From assembly GCF_900167255.1 (NCBI RefSeq), contig NZ_FUYB01000005.1:124001-188000 (forward strand): DNA of 64,000 bases. Direction: 5' to 3'. Position 1 is the stretch's first letter. Every line of letters starts with the position of its first letter. This document shows, one piece after another, positions 36,879-46,273 of this stretch. The notes below the pieces were generated by a model. The model did not search any database, was not told where the DNA came from, and saw nothing but the letters and a program-made list of their open reading frames with translations. The translations under genes were made by a program, and so were the position numbers. Source of the stretch: Thiothrix eikelboomii. GTDB lineage: Bacteria > Pseudomonadota > Gammaproteobacteria > Thiotrichales > Thiotrichaceae.

Positions 36879-38603
36879 TTAGGTATTCCTACGCATCGTA
36901 CCGGCGTTGTCTGCACCCTGACCACCTTGAGACAGAGGAATATCCAGATGGGTTGGTGGCTCTAAGCTCAATAAGTGATATAGCTGCTTAAGTTGGAGAC
37001 GAAATAAACGCTCAAAGTCACGGACACTTTCCGATGGATTGTAATCACCAAACCACCAAAACCAATCTGAGCCTTCACAGATCGCTAATTGTTGGGTTGC
37101 TTGATATTCCTGTTCAGAGCTTAAGCGTTTAGCGGTGATTGCCTGATCATAAGCATGCTTGGCGGCCACTAAATAATCCCAGCCGCGATTTTTATCCTCT
37201 GAACCGATCCAAGTAGAAAATGAACCATAAACCCAACTGCCTGCACACAATTTGGCTAAGTCTTTCGATGGCACGCTGTCGTATAAATCCGCAAAACACG
37301 CCGTTTTCAGCAGTGCTGATTGATTAAGCTCAGCATACAGTTGGTCTAAAAAGTCAACAGCATTGTTGGGGTAATACTCCCAAGCATTTTCACCATCTAA
37401 AATAATTGCAAGCGTATGTTGGCTGGCTTCGGTGTCAAGAAACTGGGCGGTATTTTCTAAATGCTGAATAAAGTCTTTAACCGCGTCATTGGCATTCCAA
37501 TTGCTATATTTAAAACCGATGAGGTCCGATAAGCCATCATCCCGGAAATGCATCCGCACCTCGCTATCTGGGAGACGATGTGGCTTAAATAAATCCCGTT
37601 TAGAGTCAATCGCTTCACCATAATAGCCTGATAGATGACTGCTATTACGCCATACTCCTTCACCTGAGGCGGTCCAACGAATGCCAAATTCGTCTAATAA
37701 AGCGACTGCACTAGCGCTAATCCCCCCCTCAGACAGCCAAACGCCCTGAGGGCGGCGACCAAAGTATTTTTCAAAGCACTCTAAGCCCCGTTGCATATGC
37801 CAACGAGCGCGCTCACGACCTTCAGGATAAAATTCTGCTTGCGGGCTAGGCGAGCTGGGCAGGGCGCATTTCATATTCGAGAAATCTTGCAGCAAGGGAA
37901 TAATCGGATGCATATAAGGGGTCATCGACAGTTCCACTTGATCCCGCTCGGCTAATGCACGATAGCGCGGGATGAGTTCACTAAGACAATTTGCAATCAC
38001 TTCGAGCAGTTGATAACGATCCAGTTGATTAAACAGTTGAGCTTTAGTGATCAGTGCTTGTACGGCCGCTTGTTGCCTGAGCGATTGCCCAAGCCAAGCT
38101 AAATGATACCAAGTAATCACATCTAAAAAGTATTGATCACCCAAATAAAGCAAGGGATGCTTATATTTAGGGTGCTTAGCCCCGGCGGCCTCCGCTGCAC
38201 CGACCATATCCAATAAACTTTGAAAAGCCGTCCACGGCTGAATCATGCGGGGTGCGTGAGCACGTTGGCAATCTTGCAGGATAATACTGCGCCCCGCTTC
38301 ATCCGCAGGAATAGCTGTGATACCTGCTAGTAGATTTAACAGCGGATCTTTAGTCGGCCGCCCGGTTTGTAGGAGTGCTTGTAATTGCTGGGCATAATCG
38401 TCCAATTGCTCTAAGAGGACAGGGGCAAAATTGACCACAGCCCGCATTTCTGGATGCCGCTCCAAATGCATCGCCATATCGCTGTAATCTTTAATCGCAT
38501 GCAAATACACCCACGGCAGGCGATATTCCCCTTCTAAGCCGTTTCGATACCAAGGCTGATGCATATGCCAACATAAAACCACATTCAGCTTATTCTTTTC
38601 CAT
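36879..38603 (-). CDS. GH57-family alpha-glucan-acting enzyme
   Basis: The N-terminus VVLCWHMHQPWYRNG and the block ERHPEMRAVVNFAPVLLEQLDDY are typical of GH57. Other family marks include GVWLSEGGISASAVALLDEFGIRW with the probable Glu nucleophile, and FRDDGLSDLIGFKYS with the acid/base Asp region, then LDGENAWEYYPNN. The frame is open to 38654, but ATG 38603 (14 bases inside glgC) starts exactly at the family N-terminus MEKNKLNVVLCWH. That gives 574 residues. Members are amylases, branching enzymes, glucanotransferases or amylopullulanases; which one cannot be told. Since no glgX is present, a debranching or maltodextrin role is a reasonable guess. Confidence 0.86.
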   Translation of the reverse strand: MEKNKLNVVLCWHMHQPWYRNGLEGEYRLPWVYLHAIKDYSDMAMHLERHPEMRAVVNFAPVLLEQLDDYAQQLQALLQTGRPTKDPLLNLLAGITAIPADEAGRSIILQDCQRAHAPRMIQPWTAFQSLLDMVGAAEAAGAKHPKYKHPLLYLGDQYFLDVITWYHLAWLGQSLRQQAAVQALITKAQLFNQLDRYQLLEVIANCLSELIPRYRALAERDQVELSMTPYMHPIIPLLQDFSNMKCALPSSPSPQAEFYPEGRERARWHMQRGLECFEKYFGRRPQGVWLSEGGISASAVALLDEFGIRWTASGEGVWRNSSHLSGYYGEAIDSKRDLFKPHRLPDSEVRMHFRDDGLSDLIGFKYSNWNANDAVKDFIQHLENTAQFLDTEASQHTLAIILDGENAWEYYPNNAVDFLDQLYAELNQSALLKTACFADLYDSVPSKDLAKLCAGSWVYGSFSTWIGSEDKNRGWDYLVAAKHAYDQAITAKRLSSEQEYQATQQLAICEGSDWFWWFGDYNPSESVRDFERLFRLQLKQLYHLLSLEPPTHLDIPLSQGGQGADNAGTMRRNT

Positions 38604-39927
38604 AACGCTCTCGCCATAATTTATCATAGTCACCCGTGTGTAGTTTCTGTCCAAGCATTTCCGCAGTCACTAAAACAATGCCTTCATCCGACACATAAAA
38701 GCGTTTTCGATCTTCTTCAAGATCTATACCAATCTCTGTGTTATCAGGAACGGCACAACCTTTGTCAATCACCGCGCGGTGAATACGGCAGTTTCGTCCA
38801 ATATTGACTTTAGGCAGAATGACACTCTCAGTGATCTGCGTATAATTCTCGACTCTACAGCTAAAGAACACTACAGAATTTAAAATACTTGCGCCAGAAA
38901 TAATGCAGCCTGCTGAAATCAGCGAGTCTACGGCTTCTCCCCGTCGCCCTGCTTGGTTAAAGACAAACTTAGCAGGTGGTGATTGTGGTTGATACGTCCA
39001 AATGGGCCAATCCCGATCATATAAGTTCAATTCAGGCTCAATCGCACACAATTCCATATTCGCCTGCCAATAGGAATGGACGGTGCCGACATCGCGCCAG
39101 TAGCCGGGGTTATCGTGTTGATTACGAAAAGGAAATGCTTTGGCCTGCGCTTGAGCAATGTGATTAGGGATAATATCTTTGCCGAAATCATGCGAAGAAT
39201 GCATCTTATCGGCATCCTCCATTAAAATACGAAATAGAAACTCACGCGAGAAGATATAAATGCCCATCGAGGCTAAGACCTTATCGGGTTTGCCCGGAAT
39301 CGTTTCTGGATGTGTGGGTTTTTCGGTGAAGCGAATAATCCGCAAGTTTTCATCGACAGCCATCACCCCAAAGCCATGAGCTTCTTCGACGGGGACCTCC
39401 AAGCAAGCGACCGTAAAGTCTGCCTCCGAGTTAACATGGTCTAAGAGCATTTTTGAGTAGTCCATGCTGTAAATATGATCGCCGCCAAGTACTAAAATAT
39501 ATTCAGGATCATGGCGTTGTAGGAGTTCAATATTTTGGAAAAGCGCGTCAGCTGTCCCTTGATACCACTCGCGTTTTTCCGTGCGTTGCTGGGCTGGAAT
39601 AATTTCAACAAACTCACCGATTTCAACCCGCATAAAGCTCCAGGCCCGTTGGAGATGACGAATCAAGGAGTGTGAGCGGTACTGAGTTAAAATACCGATC
39701 CGTCGAATCCCCGAGTTCACACAATTCGATAAGGTAAAGTCGATGATGCGGTATTTACCTCCAAACGGGACAGCGGGTTTAGCGCGCCACCGCGTCAGAT
39801 CTTTCAGGCGTGAGCCTTCGCCGCCCGCTAAAATTAAGGCCAAGGTTTTATTGGCTAATTCGCTAACTACGCGAGGCTGGGTGTAATAACGATAAAGTTT
39901 GGCTTGCTCTTGTGTAGAGAATGTCAT
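38590..39927 (-). CDS. glgC: Glucose-1-phosphate adenylyltransferase
   Basis: Makes ADP-glucose, the committed step of bacterial glycogen synthesis, and is the first gene of the operon. Nucleotide-binding LALILAGGEGSRLKDLT (residues 28-44), KPAVPFGGKYRIIDFTLSNC, the LGGDHIYSMDY catalytic Asp block, and FTEKPTHP are all present. The C-terminal left-handed beta-helix regulatory domain has repeated hexapeptides (IISAGCIISGASILNSVVF, read in parts). Length 445 is slightly over E. coli GlgC. Allosteric control by glycolytic intermediates is expected from the family. Confidence 0.96.
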   Translation of the reverse strand: MTFSTQEQAKLYRYYTQPRVVSELANKTLALILAGGEGSRLKDLTRWRAKPAVPFGGKYRIIDFTLSNCVNSGIRRIGILTQYRSHSLIRHLQRAWSFMRVEIGEFVEIIPAQQRTEKREWYQGTADALFQNIELLQRHDPEYILVLGGDHIYSMDYSKMLLDHVNSEADFTVACLEVPVEEAHGFGVMAVDENLRIIRFTEKPTHPETIPGKPDKVLASMGIYIFSREFLFRILMEDADKMHSSHDFGKDIIPNHIAQAQAKAFPFRNQHDNPGYWRDVGTVHSYWQANMELCAIEPELNLYDRDWPIWTYQPQSPPAKFVFNQAGRRGEAVDSLISAGCIISGASILNSVVFFSCRVENYTQITESVILPKVNIGRNCRIHRAVIDKGCAVPDNTEIGIDLEEDRKRFYVSDEGIVLVTAEMLGQKLHTGDYDKLWRERYGKE

Positions 39928-40012
39928 GTGGTGATCTCCCTTTATTTAAGCAGTTTCTTAGAATAACGCGAATGCGGGGTCTAATGTGCAGTATAAATAG
40001 CTTATAAAGAAG

Positions 40013-40027
40013 AGTTTAGCCTAAACT
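40013..40027. promoter_or_regulatory. Small palindrome upstream of glgC
   Basis: AGTTTAG-C-CTAAACT, an exact odd palindrome 86 bases before the glgC start and about 90 bases past the end of the pseudopilin gene. It may be an operator for the glycogen operon; there is no regulator gene beside it. Could be chance. Confidence 0.25.
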
Positions 40028-40116
40028 TGCTGAAGCAGCGGCGCTACAAACTTGCAGAGCCGTGTCGAAGTGTGTGTCGCAGGACGTTTTGCAGTGTCTA
40101 TTGAACTGCGTATGGA

Positions 40117-40701
40117 TCAGCAGGTCGTGTCACCCGGTTTAATGATACAAGAGCGCACCCGTCCAGTGGTATTAAAGAAAATTCGAGACAGTGCAGTATT
40201 ATCCGTAGCCTTGTTAATCGTTAAACTAAAAGCGCGGGGTAGGGTGTCACCTGTGGGACGATAGCTAATCGAGTTAGCTGGTGTGCCATTTGAACTAATG
40301 GCAAAACGATCATTTGGAGCTTCACCGATGAGTAAAATTTCTTCGACCTCATTGACTACGCCGTCACCATTAGCATCAAATTTAGTCGTGTTTGAGGTCA
40401 GACGCGCATTTTTGTCGTAGTCAGTGAAAATAATCCAACCATTGGCAAAGCTAGTCGCATTAGTGTCACACACGGTTTGAGTGTCATCGCTAGCACATAG
40501 ACTGATATTAAAGCCGCGCTTGGCTGCTTCACTGCGAGCATAATACAAATTTGCAACCATATTATTGGTTAAGGTCTGTAGTTGGTTGCGTTCAATCATG
40601 CTTTGCACGTTAGGTGCTGCGACTGTGGCAAGAATAGCAATGATACTCAGAGTAACCATCAGCTCAATGAGCGTTAGGCCTGCTTGTGGGTGGCGTTTCA
40701 T
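40117..40701 (-). CDS. Type IV pilus minor pilin / GspH-FimT-type pseudopilin
   Basis: Membrane-anchored pilin-like protein of 194 residues. The prepilin peptidase site is MKRHPQAG|LTLIELM, with Glu at position +5 and a long hydrophobic helix to about residue 30. The GspH/FimT domain follows (NNMVANLYYARSEAAKRG, NGWIIFTDYD). An unusual insert contains an EF-hand-type calcium loop, DANGDGVVNEVE at residues 109-120, with acidic or Asn ligands at positions 1, 3, 5, 9 and 12. Four Cys residues in the C-terminal domain could pair. The gene stands alone, without other pilin genes beside it, so its partner machinery is elsewhere. Confidence 0.88.
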   Translation of the reverse strand: MKRHPQAGLTLIELMVTLSIIAILATVAAPNVQSMIERNQLQTLTNNMVANLYYARSEAAKRGFNISLCASDDTQTVCDTNATSFANGWIIFTDYDKNARLTSNTTKFDANGDGVVNEVEEILLIGEAPNDRFAISSNGTPANSISYRPTGDTLPRAFSLTINKATDNTALSRIFFNTTGRVRSCIIKPGDTTC

Positions 40702-40800
40702 GGGGACACCTTGGTATTTTTATAATAATATCCAATTATATAAAAAATACTGATGAAGTGTAAATTGATTCGATCAAGGTCGAGGACGAGAGGATAAGTG

Positions 40801-40832
40801 GAAAACGAAGACTCCCCAGCGAGAATCTTCGT
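40801..40832 (-). terminator. Rho-independent terminator of icmF
   Basis: On the minus strand a stem with outer arms ACGAAGA and TCTTCGT (40826-40832 with 40805-40811) and an extended TTCTC/GGAGT-type inner part is followed by TTTT (40801-40804). It lies 16 bases past the icmF stop. A good match to a classic terminator. Confidence 0.75.
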
Positions 40833-40847
40833 CAACTGTGTGCAAAT

Positions 40848-43800
40848 TTACATATTCCGGCGATATTGACCACCGACATCAAACAAAGCTTGGGAAATTT
40901 GCCCTAAAGAACAGTAGCGTACTGCATTAACCAACTCAGTAAAAATATTTTGATGATGAATCGCCGCATGTTTGACCCGCTCCAAAGCTGCGGAAGTTTG
41001 AGCGGCATGGCGGCTTTGAAAATCGGCTAAACGGCTTAGCTGGCTCTGTTTTTCCTCATCCGATGAGCGTGCTAATTCAATTGTGAAGGTTTCACGTCCT
41101 TTAGGATTAATGAAGGTATTCACGCCAATAATCGGCAAGCTGCCATCATGCTTTTTATGCTCATAGTACATGGATTCATCTTGAATTTTGCCCCGTTGAT
41201 AGCCGGTTTCCATCGCACCTAATACACCCCCGCGCTCAGCAAGGCGCTCAAATTCTTGCAGTACAGCTTCTTCCACGAGGTCAGTGAGTTCATCAATAAT
41301 AAACGCACCTTGCAGGGGATTTTCATTTTTGGCTAAGCCCCATTCGTTATTGATAATCAGCTGAATGGCTAGAGCGCGGCGTACTGAATTTTCAGTCGGC
41401 GTGGTAATGGCTTCATCGAAGGCATTCGTATGGAGACTATTGCAGTTATCATAAATCGCAATCAGTGCTTGTAGCGTGGTGCGAATATCATTGAAATCCA
41501 TTTCCTGGGCATGCAGCGAGCGCCCTGAGGTCTGGATATGATATTTCAGCTTTTGGCTACGCTCATTGCCACCGTATTTAAAGCGAATGGCCGTCGCCCA
41601 AATGCGGCGTGCAACTCGACCCATTACCGTGTATTCAGGATCCATGCCATTACTGAAGAAGAAAGACAAATTCGGTGCAAAATCATCAATATGCATCCCT
41701 CGGGCTAAATAAGTTTCTACATAAGTGAAACCATTAGAGAGCGTAAAGGCAAGTTGGGAAATCGGGTTGGCTCCTGCTTCTGCAATGTGATAACCCGAAA
41801 TCGACACCGAATAGAAATTACGTACTTGATGTTGGACAAAATATTCTTGAATATCGCCCATCATTTTTAGGGCAAATTCAGTGGAGAAGATACAGGTATT
41901 CTGGCCTTGATCCTCCTTAAGAATATCTGCTTGAACCGTACCACGCACATTTTCTAAAGCCCAAGCCCGAACTTTTTCAATTTCCTCATCGGTAGGATGG
42001 CGAGCATTATCCTGCTCGAATTTAGCGATTTGTTGATCAATCGCGGTATTGATGAACATCGCCAAAAGCATGGGGGCAGGGCCATTAATCGTCATTGAGA
42101 CTGAGGTGGTAGGGCTGCACAGATCAAAGCCATCATAGAGGGCTTTCATATCGTCTAGGGTGGCAATTGACACGCCAGAATTGCCGACTTTGCCATAAAT
42201 ATCGGGGCGTAAGTCAGGGTCACAACCGTATAAAGTCACGGAGTCAAAGGCGGTGGATAATCGCTTGGCGACCGAATGCTCAGATAAGCGTTTGAAGCGC
42301 CGATTAGTACGGAAGGGATCACCTTCACCGGCAAACATTCGAGTTGGATCTTCATTTTCACGTTTAAAAGCAAAGACCCCTGCTGTGTAAGGGAAGCTAC
42401 CGGGGAGATTTTCTAGCAATAACCATTTCAGTAGTTCGCCGTGATCTTCAAAGTGTGGCAAGGCTACCTTGGGAATCTTAGTGCCAGAGAGGGTAGTGCG
42501 CTTGAGAGGGGTACGAATTTCCTTATCACGGATTTTCACCACATACTCATCACCTGAATAACTAGCGCGCACTTGTGGCCAAATCTCTAAGAGCTTCCGT
42601 GCTCGGCTATCGAGTTGTGCATCGCGCTGGGCAATCAGCTCATCTAAAGCAGTTATCTCCGTGGCAGCTGCACCTAACATACGCTGAGTGGCTCGTAATT
42701 GCTGGCGTTCTCGCGCAATTTGGGCTTGTTCCTGCACCGTTTTATGATAGCCACGCACGGTATCAGCGATTTCGGCTAAATAGCGCACGCGCTCAGGTGG
42801 CACAATCACTGAGTTGCCGGAGGATTTGCGTACTGTGACTGCAGGCAACTGGTTATGCTGAATGAATAAACCCGCTAGTTCCAATTGTGCCAATAGGTTT
42901 TGATAGAGAGCAGTCACACCATCATCATTAAAGCGGGCTGCAATCGTGCCAAACACTGGCATTTCCTCGGGGGTTTGCCCAAAAGCTTCACGATTGCGCT
43001 GGACTTGTTTGCAGACATCACGATAGGCATCTTCTGCCCCTTTACGGTCGAATTTATTAATGGCGACTGCATTTGCAAAGTCAAGCATGTCGATTTTCTC
43101 CAGCTGGCTTTGTGCACCAAATTCTGGGGTCATCACATACAAAGACACATCCACCAAGGGTACAATGGCTGCATCACCTTGGCCAATACCGGGGGTTTCA
43201 ACAATAATTAAATCAAAGCCAGCGAGTTTAGTCGCAGCTACTACCTCTTTAATGACCTCAGGTATTTCACCGATGGCTTCACGGGTAGCAATCGAGCGCA
43301 TGAAGATATTGGGGTGATTAATCGCATTCATTCGAATCCGATCCCCTAGCAAAGCACCGCCCGTCTTACGGCGGGTTGGGTCAACGGCAATAATGGCGAT
43401 CTTAAGTTGATCTTGTTGACCTAAACGGAAGCGGCGAATGATTTCATCAGTGAGTGATGATTTACCTGAGCCGCCGGTACCCGTAATACCAAGGACAGGA
43501 ACTTTTTTCGGTATATTGGCTGCCTGCTCAAGAAGCTCTGCACGTAATTCTGGTGATAAGGTATTGTTTTCTAAAGCAGTGATAGTATGGGCTAGGGCGC
43601 GCCAATGACCAGCTAAAATCGGCTCAAGACTGGTGGGCGCAGCTGCACCGGGGTCAAAGTCACAGCGGGCAATGATGTCTAAAATCATCCCTTGTAAGCC
43701 CATTTGCTGACCATCTTGCGGGGAATAGAGGCGAGTGACCCCATACTCTTGCAGTAATTGGATTTCTTCAGGAATAATTACGCCACCACCGCCACCAAAG

Positions 43801-44111
43801 ATACGAATATCAGCACCCTCTTGGGCACGCAGCATCTCCACCATGTATTTTAGGTATTCGACATGCCCACCTTGGTAAGAGCTAATCGCAATTCCATGCA
43901 CATCTTCTTGCAAGGCCGCATTAACAATTTCAGCCACCGAGCGATTATGTCCAAGATGAATAACTTCAACACCGTTTGCTTGCAAGATACGGCGCATAAT
44001 ATTAATAGCGGCATCATGGCCATCAAATAGGCTAGCAGCCGTCACAAAGCGGACAGGGTAGGCTCGTTTATTCGCGGCATTGGCGGACTGAGCGGAACTA
44101 TTCACAGACAT
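40848..44111 (-). CDS. icmF: Fused isobutyryl-CoA mutase (coenzyme B12-dependent)
   Basis: A 1087-residue fusion of three parts. The N-terminal cobalamin-binding domain has the DxHxxG-type motif (Asp30, His32 in [12 protein letters not shown]) and the [11 protein letters not shown] stretch. A MeaI-type G-protein chaperone domain follows, with P-loop [12 protein letters not shown] near residue 206 and NKFD specificity motif. The C-terminal mutase barrel contains [28 protein letters not shown] (read in parts). This order is diagnostic of IcmF and differs from methylmalonyl-CoA mutase, which has the cobalamin domain at the end. It interconverts isobutyryl-CoA and n-butyryl-CoA, and some members act on pivalyl- or isovaleryl-CoA. 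A divergent MerR regulator and palindromic operator sit upstream. Confidence 0.95.
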   Translation of the reverse strand: MSVNSSAQSANAANKRAYPVRFVTAASLFDGHDAAINIMRRILQANGVEVIHLGHNRSVAEIVNAALQEDVHGIAISSYQGGHVEYLKYMVEMLRAQEGADIRIFGGGGGVIIPEEIQLLQEYGVTRLYSPQDGQQMGLQGMILDIIARCDFDPGAAAPTSLEPILAGHWRALAHTITALENNTLSPELRAELLEQAANIPKKVPVLGITGTGGSGKSSLTDEIIRRFRLGQQDQLKIAIIAVDPTRRKTGGALLGDRIRMNAINHPNIFMRSIATREAIGEIPEVIKEVVAATKLAGFDLIIVETPGIGQGDAAIVPLVDVSLYVMTPEFGAQSQLEKIDMLDFANAVAINKFDRKGAEDAYRDVCKQVQRNREAFGQTPEEMPVFGTIAARFNDDGVTALYQNLLAQLELAGLFIQHNQLPAVTVRKSSGNSVIVPPERVRYLAEIADTVRGYHKTVQEQAQIARERQQLRATQRMLGAAATEITALDELIAQRDAQLDSRARKLLEIWPQVRASYSGDEYVVKIRDKEIRTPLKRTTLSGTKIPKVALPHFEDHGELLKWLLLENLPGSFPYTAGVFAFKRENEDPTRMFAGEGDPFRTNRRFKRLSEHSVAKRLSTAFDSVTLYGCDPDLRPDIYGKVGNSGVSIATLDDMKALYDGFDLCSPTTSVSMTINGPAPMLLAMFINTAIDQQIAKFEQDNARHPTDEEIEKVRAWALENVRGTVQADILKEDQGQNTCIFSTEFALKMMGDIQEYFVQHQVRNFYSVSISGYHIAEAGANPISQLAFTLSNGFTYVETYLARGMHIDDFAPNLSFFFSNGMDPEYTVMGRVARRIWATAIRFKYGGNERSQKLKYHIQTSGRSLHAQEMDFNDIRTTLQALIAIYDNCNSLHTNAFDEAITTPTENSVRRALAIQLIINNEWGLAKNENPLQGAFIIDELTDLVEEAVLQEFERLAERGGVLGAMETGYQRGKIQDESMYYEHKKHDGSLPIIGVNTFINPKGRETFTIELARSSDEEKQSQLSRLADFQSRHAAQTSAALERVKHAAIHHQNIFTELVNAVRYCSLGQISQALFDVGGQYRRNM

Positions 44112-44192
44112 GGATGAGATCCCTTAGCGGTGTTGAGGGTCGTTTCGGATATTTATTATCCTGAAATCCTGAAGGCAAGTTGTTAACATATA

Positions 44193-44206
44193 TTACGTTA
44201 ACGTAA
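44193..44206. promoter_or_regulatory. Perfect palindromic operator (LiuR-like site)
   Basis: TTACGTTAACGTAA is an exact 14-base palindrome 82 bases before the icmF start and 172 bases before the divergent MerR regulator start. From memory it resembles published operators of the MerR-family regulator LiuR, which controls branched-chain amino acid and related acyl-CoA catabolism. Likely bound by the regulator at 44378. Confidence 0.65.
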
Positions 44207-44377
44207 GCGTCAATTATCAAACATAGAAAAACATCACAAAAGCCCAAGCAGAAAACCAAACAAAAAACCAACGAGTTTGTCGATCTTTCAACAGAGTCAT
44301 GATTGCTATGATTGTCATGCAGACCCGCAGGAAAGCATAGACACCAACCCAAGAGCCGTGAAAAAATACTTTTCAGT

Positions 44378-44776
44378 ATGGAACAGAAAACTTACACAAT
44401 ATCGGACTTAGCCAAAGAGCATGAAGTCACTCCTCGCACGATTCGGTTATATGAAGAAATCGGCATTGTTGCACCGCAGCGCGATGGGAATAAGCGTATT
44501 TATGCAGAACGCGATCGAGTACGCTTGCGTTTGGCGATTCGTGGCAAAGGTTTAGGGATGAGCCTAGCCGAAGTCAAAGAGCTGATCGACATGTACGACA
44601 ATACAGGTCGTGACGAAAAAAAACAGCTCAAGCGCTTGCTAGAAAAACTGCAAGAGCGACGTGATATTTTATTAACACAACGACGTGATATTGAATTGAC
44701 GCTTGCAGAAATTGACCGCATTGCAGATAAAGCCCGCTCAACTTTAGCCGAATTAGAGCGAGCTAAAGTAAATTAA
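44378..44776 (+). CDS. MerR-family regulator (LiuR-like)
   Basis: A 132-residue MerR protein. N-terminal winged helix: YTISDLAKEHEVTPRTIRLYEEIGIV (residues 5-30, read in parts), then LRLAIRGKGLGMSLAEVKELIDMYD typical of the LiuR subgroup, and a long C-terminal coiled coil for dimerisation. ATG 44378 starts at the family N-terminus; the frame is open to 44312 but the upstream part is unlike the family. No C-terminal metal Cys cluster is present. Divergent from icmF with a perfect palindrome between, so acyl-CoA or organic acid catabolism is the likely target. No other liu genes are in the window. Confidence 0.86.
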   Translation: MEQKTYTISDLAKEHEVTPRTIRLYEEIGIVAPQRDGNKRIYAERDRVRLRLAIRGKGLGMSLAEVKELIDMYDNTGRDEKKQLKRLLEKLQERRDILLTQRRDIELTLAEIDRIADKARSTLAELERAKVN

Positions 44777-44827
44777 AGTGAAATAAACAACCTCTAGGTT
44801 TAAGTTTGGGCGTGAAAATTCACTAAG

Positions 44828-44859
44828 TCGGCACAAATAGATTGATTTATTTGTGCCGA
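44828..44859 (+). terminator. Terminator after the MerR regulator
   Basis: Perfect 12-base stem TCGGCACAAATA (44828-44839) and TATTTGTGCCGA (44848-44859) around an 8-base loop, followed by TTCATTT. It lies 52 bases past the regulator stop. Confidence 0.75.
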
Positions 44860-44952
44860 TTCATTTAAATTGGCTTAACTAAGCCCGATTAGTCTTTTTA
44901 GAGTATAGCTTTCTCAAATCACTCCTCTTATACCCATTTAGAGTTATCTTTT

Positions 44953-46242
44953 ATGCTAAATAAACAGCATGTTATCGGTATTCGTTGCCAAGATTTCGGT
45001 GAGTCAGAGCGATTTTTATATCAAACTTTGTTGGCTTATTTTCATAAAGATGCCATTTTTTTCATAGTTGACGAGCTAGAAAAAACCAAAAACTTCCCAG
45101 AGAACCTACATAAGCTTGCTTTAAGCGCTCACTTTATTGAGGCGCAGGGTCTTTATAATAAAGGTAGGATCGCATGGGCTTGTGGGGATTATTTTTACTA
45201 TGTATTTTACAAAGCAGTTGCTGCTGATTTTTATTGGCTGATTGAGCCAGATGTTCTACTCAACTTAGATTCGGTAGTCAAGTTTTTCGAGTTTTTTGCT
45301 AATCAACCCGATGAGGCTTTAGTTACACATTTTTCGCCAGCAGATGCGGGGTGGTGTTGGTATGAAAGTGCAAAAATTTTATTAGATCCACCTTATCGCT
45401 GTTTTTTTCCACTCACTCGGTTGTCAAAAAGATCAATTGAGATTTTATATACGAAACGTCAAAGTCTGAGCGCAGATTTTTTTGCAGGTAAGTATACAGG
45501 TTCTTTCCCTAATGATGAGGCGCTGCTAGCGAATGCCTTAATGGCGGTTGGCGTCCGGCCTGTGAATCTATCGGATTACTTTCCTGAGCAGTTTAATTTC
45601 TTTTCAATACATCCCTTTAAGCATAAAGATTTGTCAATTCGTTATCATAAAGATCAAATTCTGCATCCAGTCAAGCAAGTTGATTTTTATAAAAATCTCA
45701 TTAAAGTTCAGCTTGAGGCACTGTTTGAGCAGCGCCTGCCTAGAACGCTTAGACAAGCTATTTTAGATGAGGCAGAGCTACAAGACTTACGGTCTTATGC
45801 GAATAACTTGTTTAGTCAATGGATGGATGACAGCTTTTACACGCCAGCTAGGCTCAATTTTATACTCAAAAAACTCGTTCTTTACTGTAGGCAGGATACT
45901 AACCTGCATTTTAAAAAGGCTAAGGTCGTGGGCAACGAACTAAGTTTTTTCATGGGACAGGTGAAGGCGATTGTATTTGTCTTTGAGTCTCAAACCATCA
46001 AGGTTTATAAAAGATTGCATAGTCAGGACTTGAACGAGTCGAACCTACCGACTGAAACTCTATTACAAGTTTGGCCTATTCAATTATTGGATTCATTTGA
46101 GCGACTCCAAAAGCAAGTAGCACAGATTTTGCAGGTTCATGAAAATAAACAAGCTGCTCTGAAGAAACGATTATTGCCAGACAGACAGACAGACAGACAG
46201 ACAGACAGCCATTTTAAGCTATTTGCATCAGTAAATTATTGA
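44953..46242 (+). CDS. Unrecognised protein, weakly glycosyltransferase-like, with a tetranucleotide repeat
   Basis: I do not recognise this 429-residue protein. An N-terminal alpha/beta segment (HVIGIRCQDFGESERFLYQTLLAYF and DAIFFIVDELEK), followed by DFYWLIEPDVLLNLDSVVKFFEFF, resembles a GT-A glycosyltransferase, with EPD in the place of a DxD metal site. There is no signal peptide or membrane helix. The C-terminus contains PDRQTDRQTDSH, encoded by 7.75 copies of CAGA (46178-46208), followed by a short tail. The gene is AT-rich. Downstream, after 31 bases, lies a mutarotase-like gene. Function unknown; a sugar-modifying role is only a guess. Confidence 0.5.
   Translation: MLNKQHVIGIRCQDFGESERFLYQTLLAYFHKDAIFFIVDELEKTKNFPENLHKLALSAHFIEAQGLYNKGRIAWACGDYFYYVFYKAVAADFYWLIEPDVLLNLDSVVKFFEFFANQPDEALVTHFSPADAGWCWYESAKILLDPPYRCFFPLTRLSKRSIEILYTKRQSLSADFFAGKYTGSFPNDEALLANALMAVGVRPVNLSDYFPEQFNFFSIHPFKHKDLSIRYHKDQILHPVKQVDFYKNLIKVQLEALFEQRLPRTLRQAILDEAELQDLRSYANNLFSQWMDDSFYTPARLNFILKKLVLYCRQDTNLHFKKAKVVGNELSFFMGQVKAIVFVFESQTIKVYKRLHSQDLNESNLPTETLLQVWPIQLLDSFERLQKQVAQILQVHENKQAALKKRLLPDRQTDRQTDSHFKLFASVNY
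46178..46208 (+). repeat. Tetranucleotide tandem repeat (CAGA)7.75
   Basis: Seven full CAGA units plus CAG, without interruption, inside the last codons of the preceding gene. Simple tetranucleotide repeats of this length are known contingency loci in other bacteria. Loss or gain of a unit would change the last residues: all three frames stop within about 12 codons after the repeat. Confidence 0.95.
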
Positions 46243-46273
46243 AAAAAATTATTGAGATCAAAACGTATTTATT

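Noticed and set aside
46178-46208. CRISPR-like repeat
   Set aside because: The unit is only 4 bases and uninterrupted, so it is a simple tandem repeat. No CRISPR array or cas gene is visible in the window.
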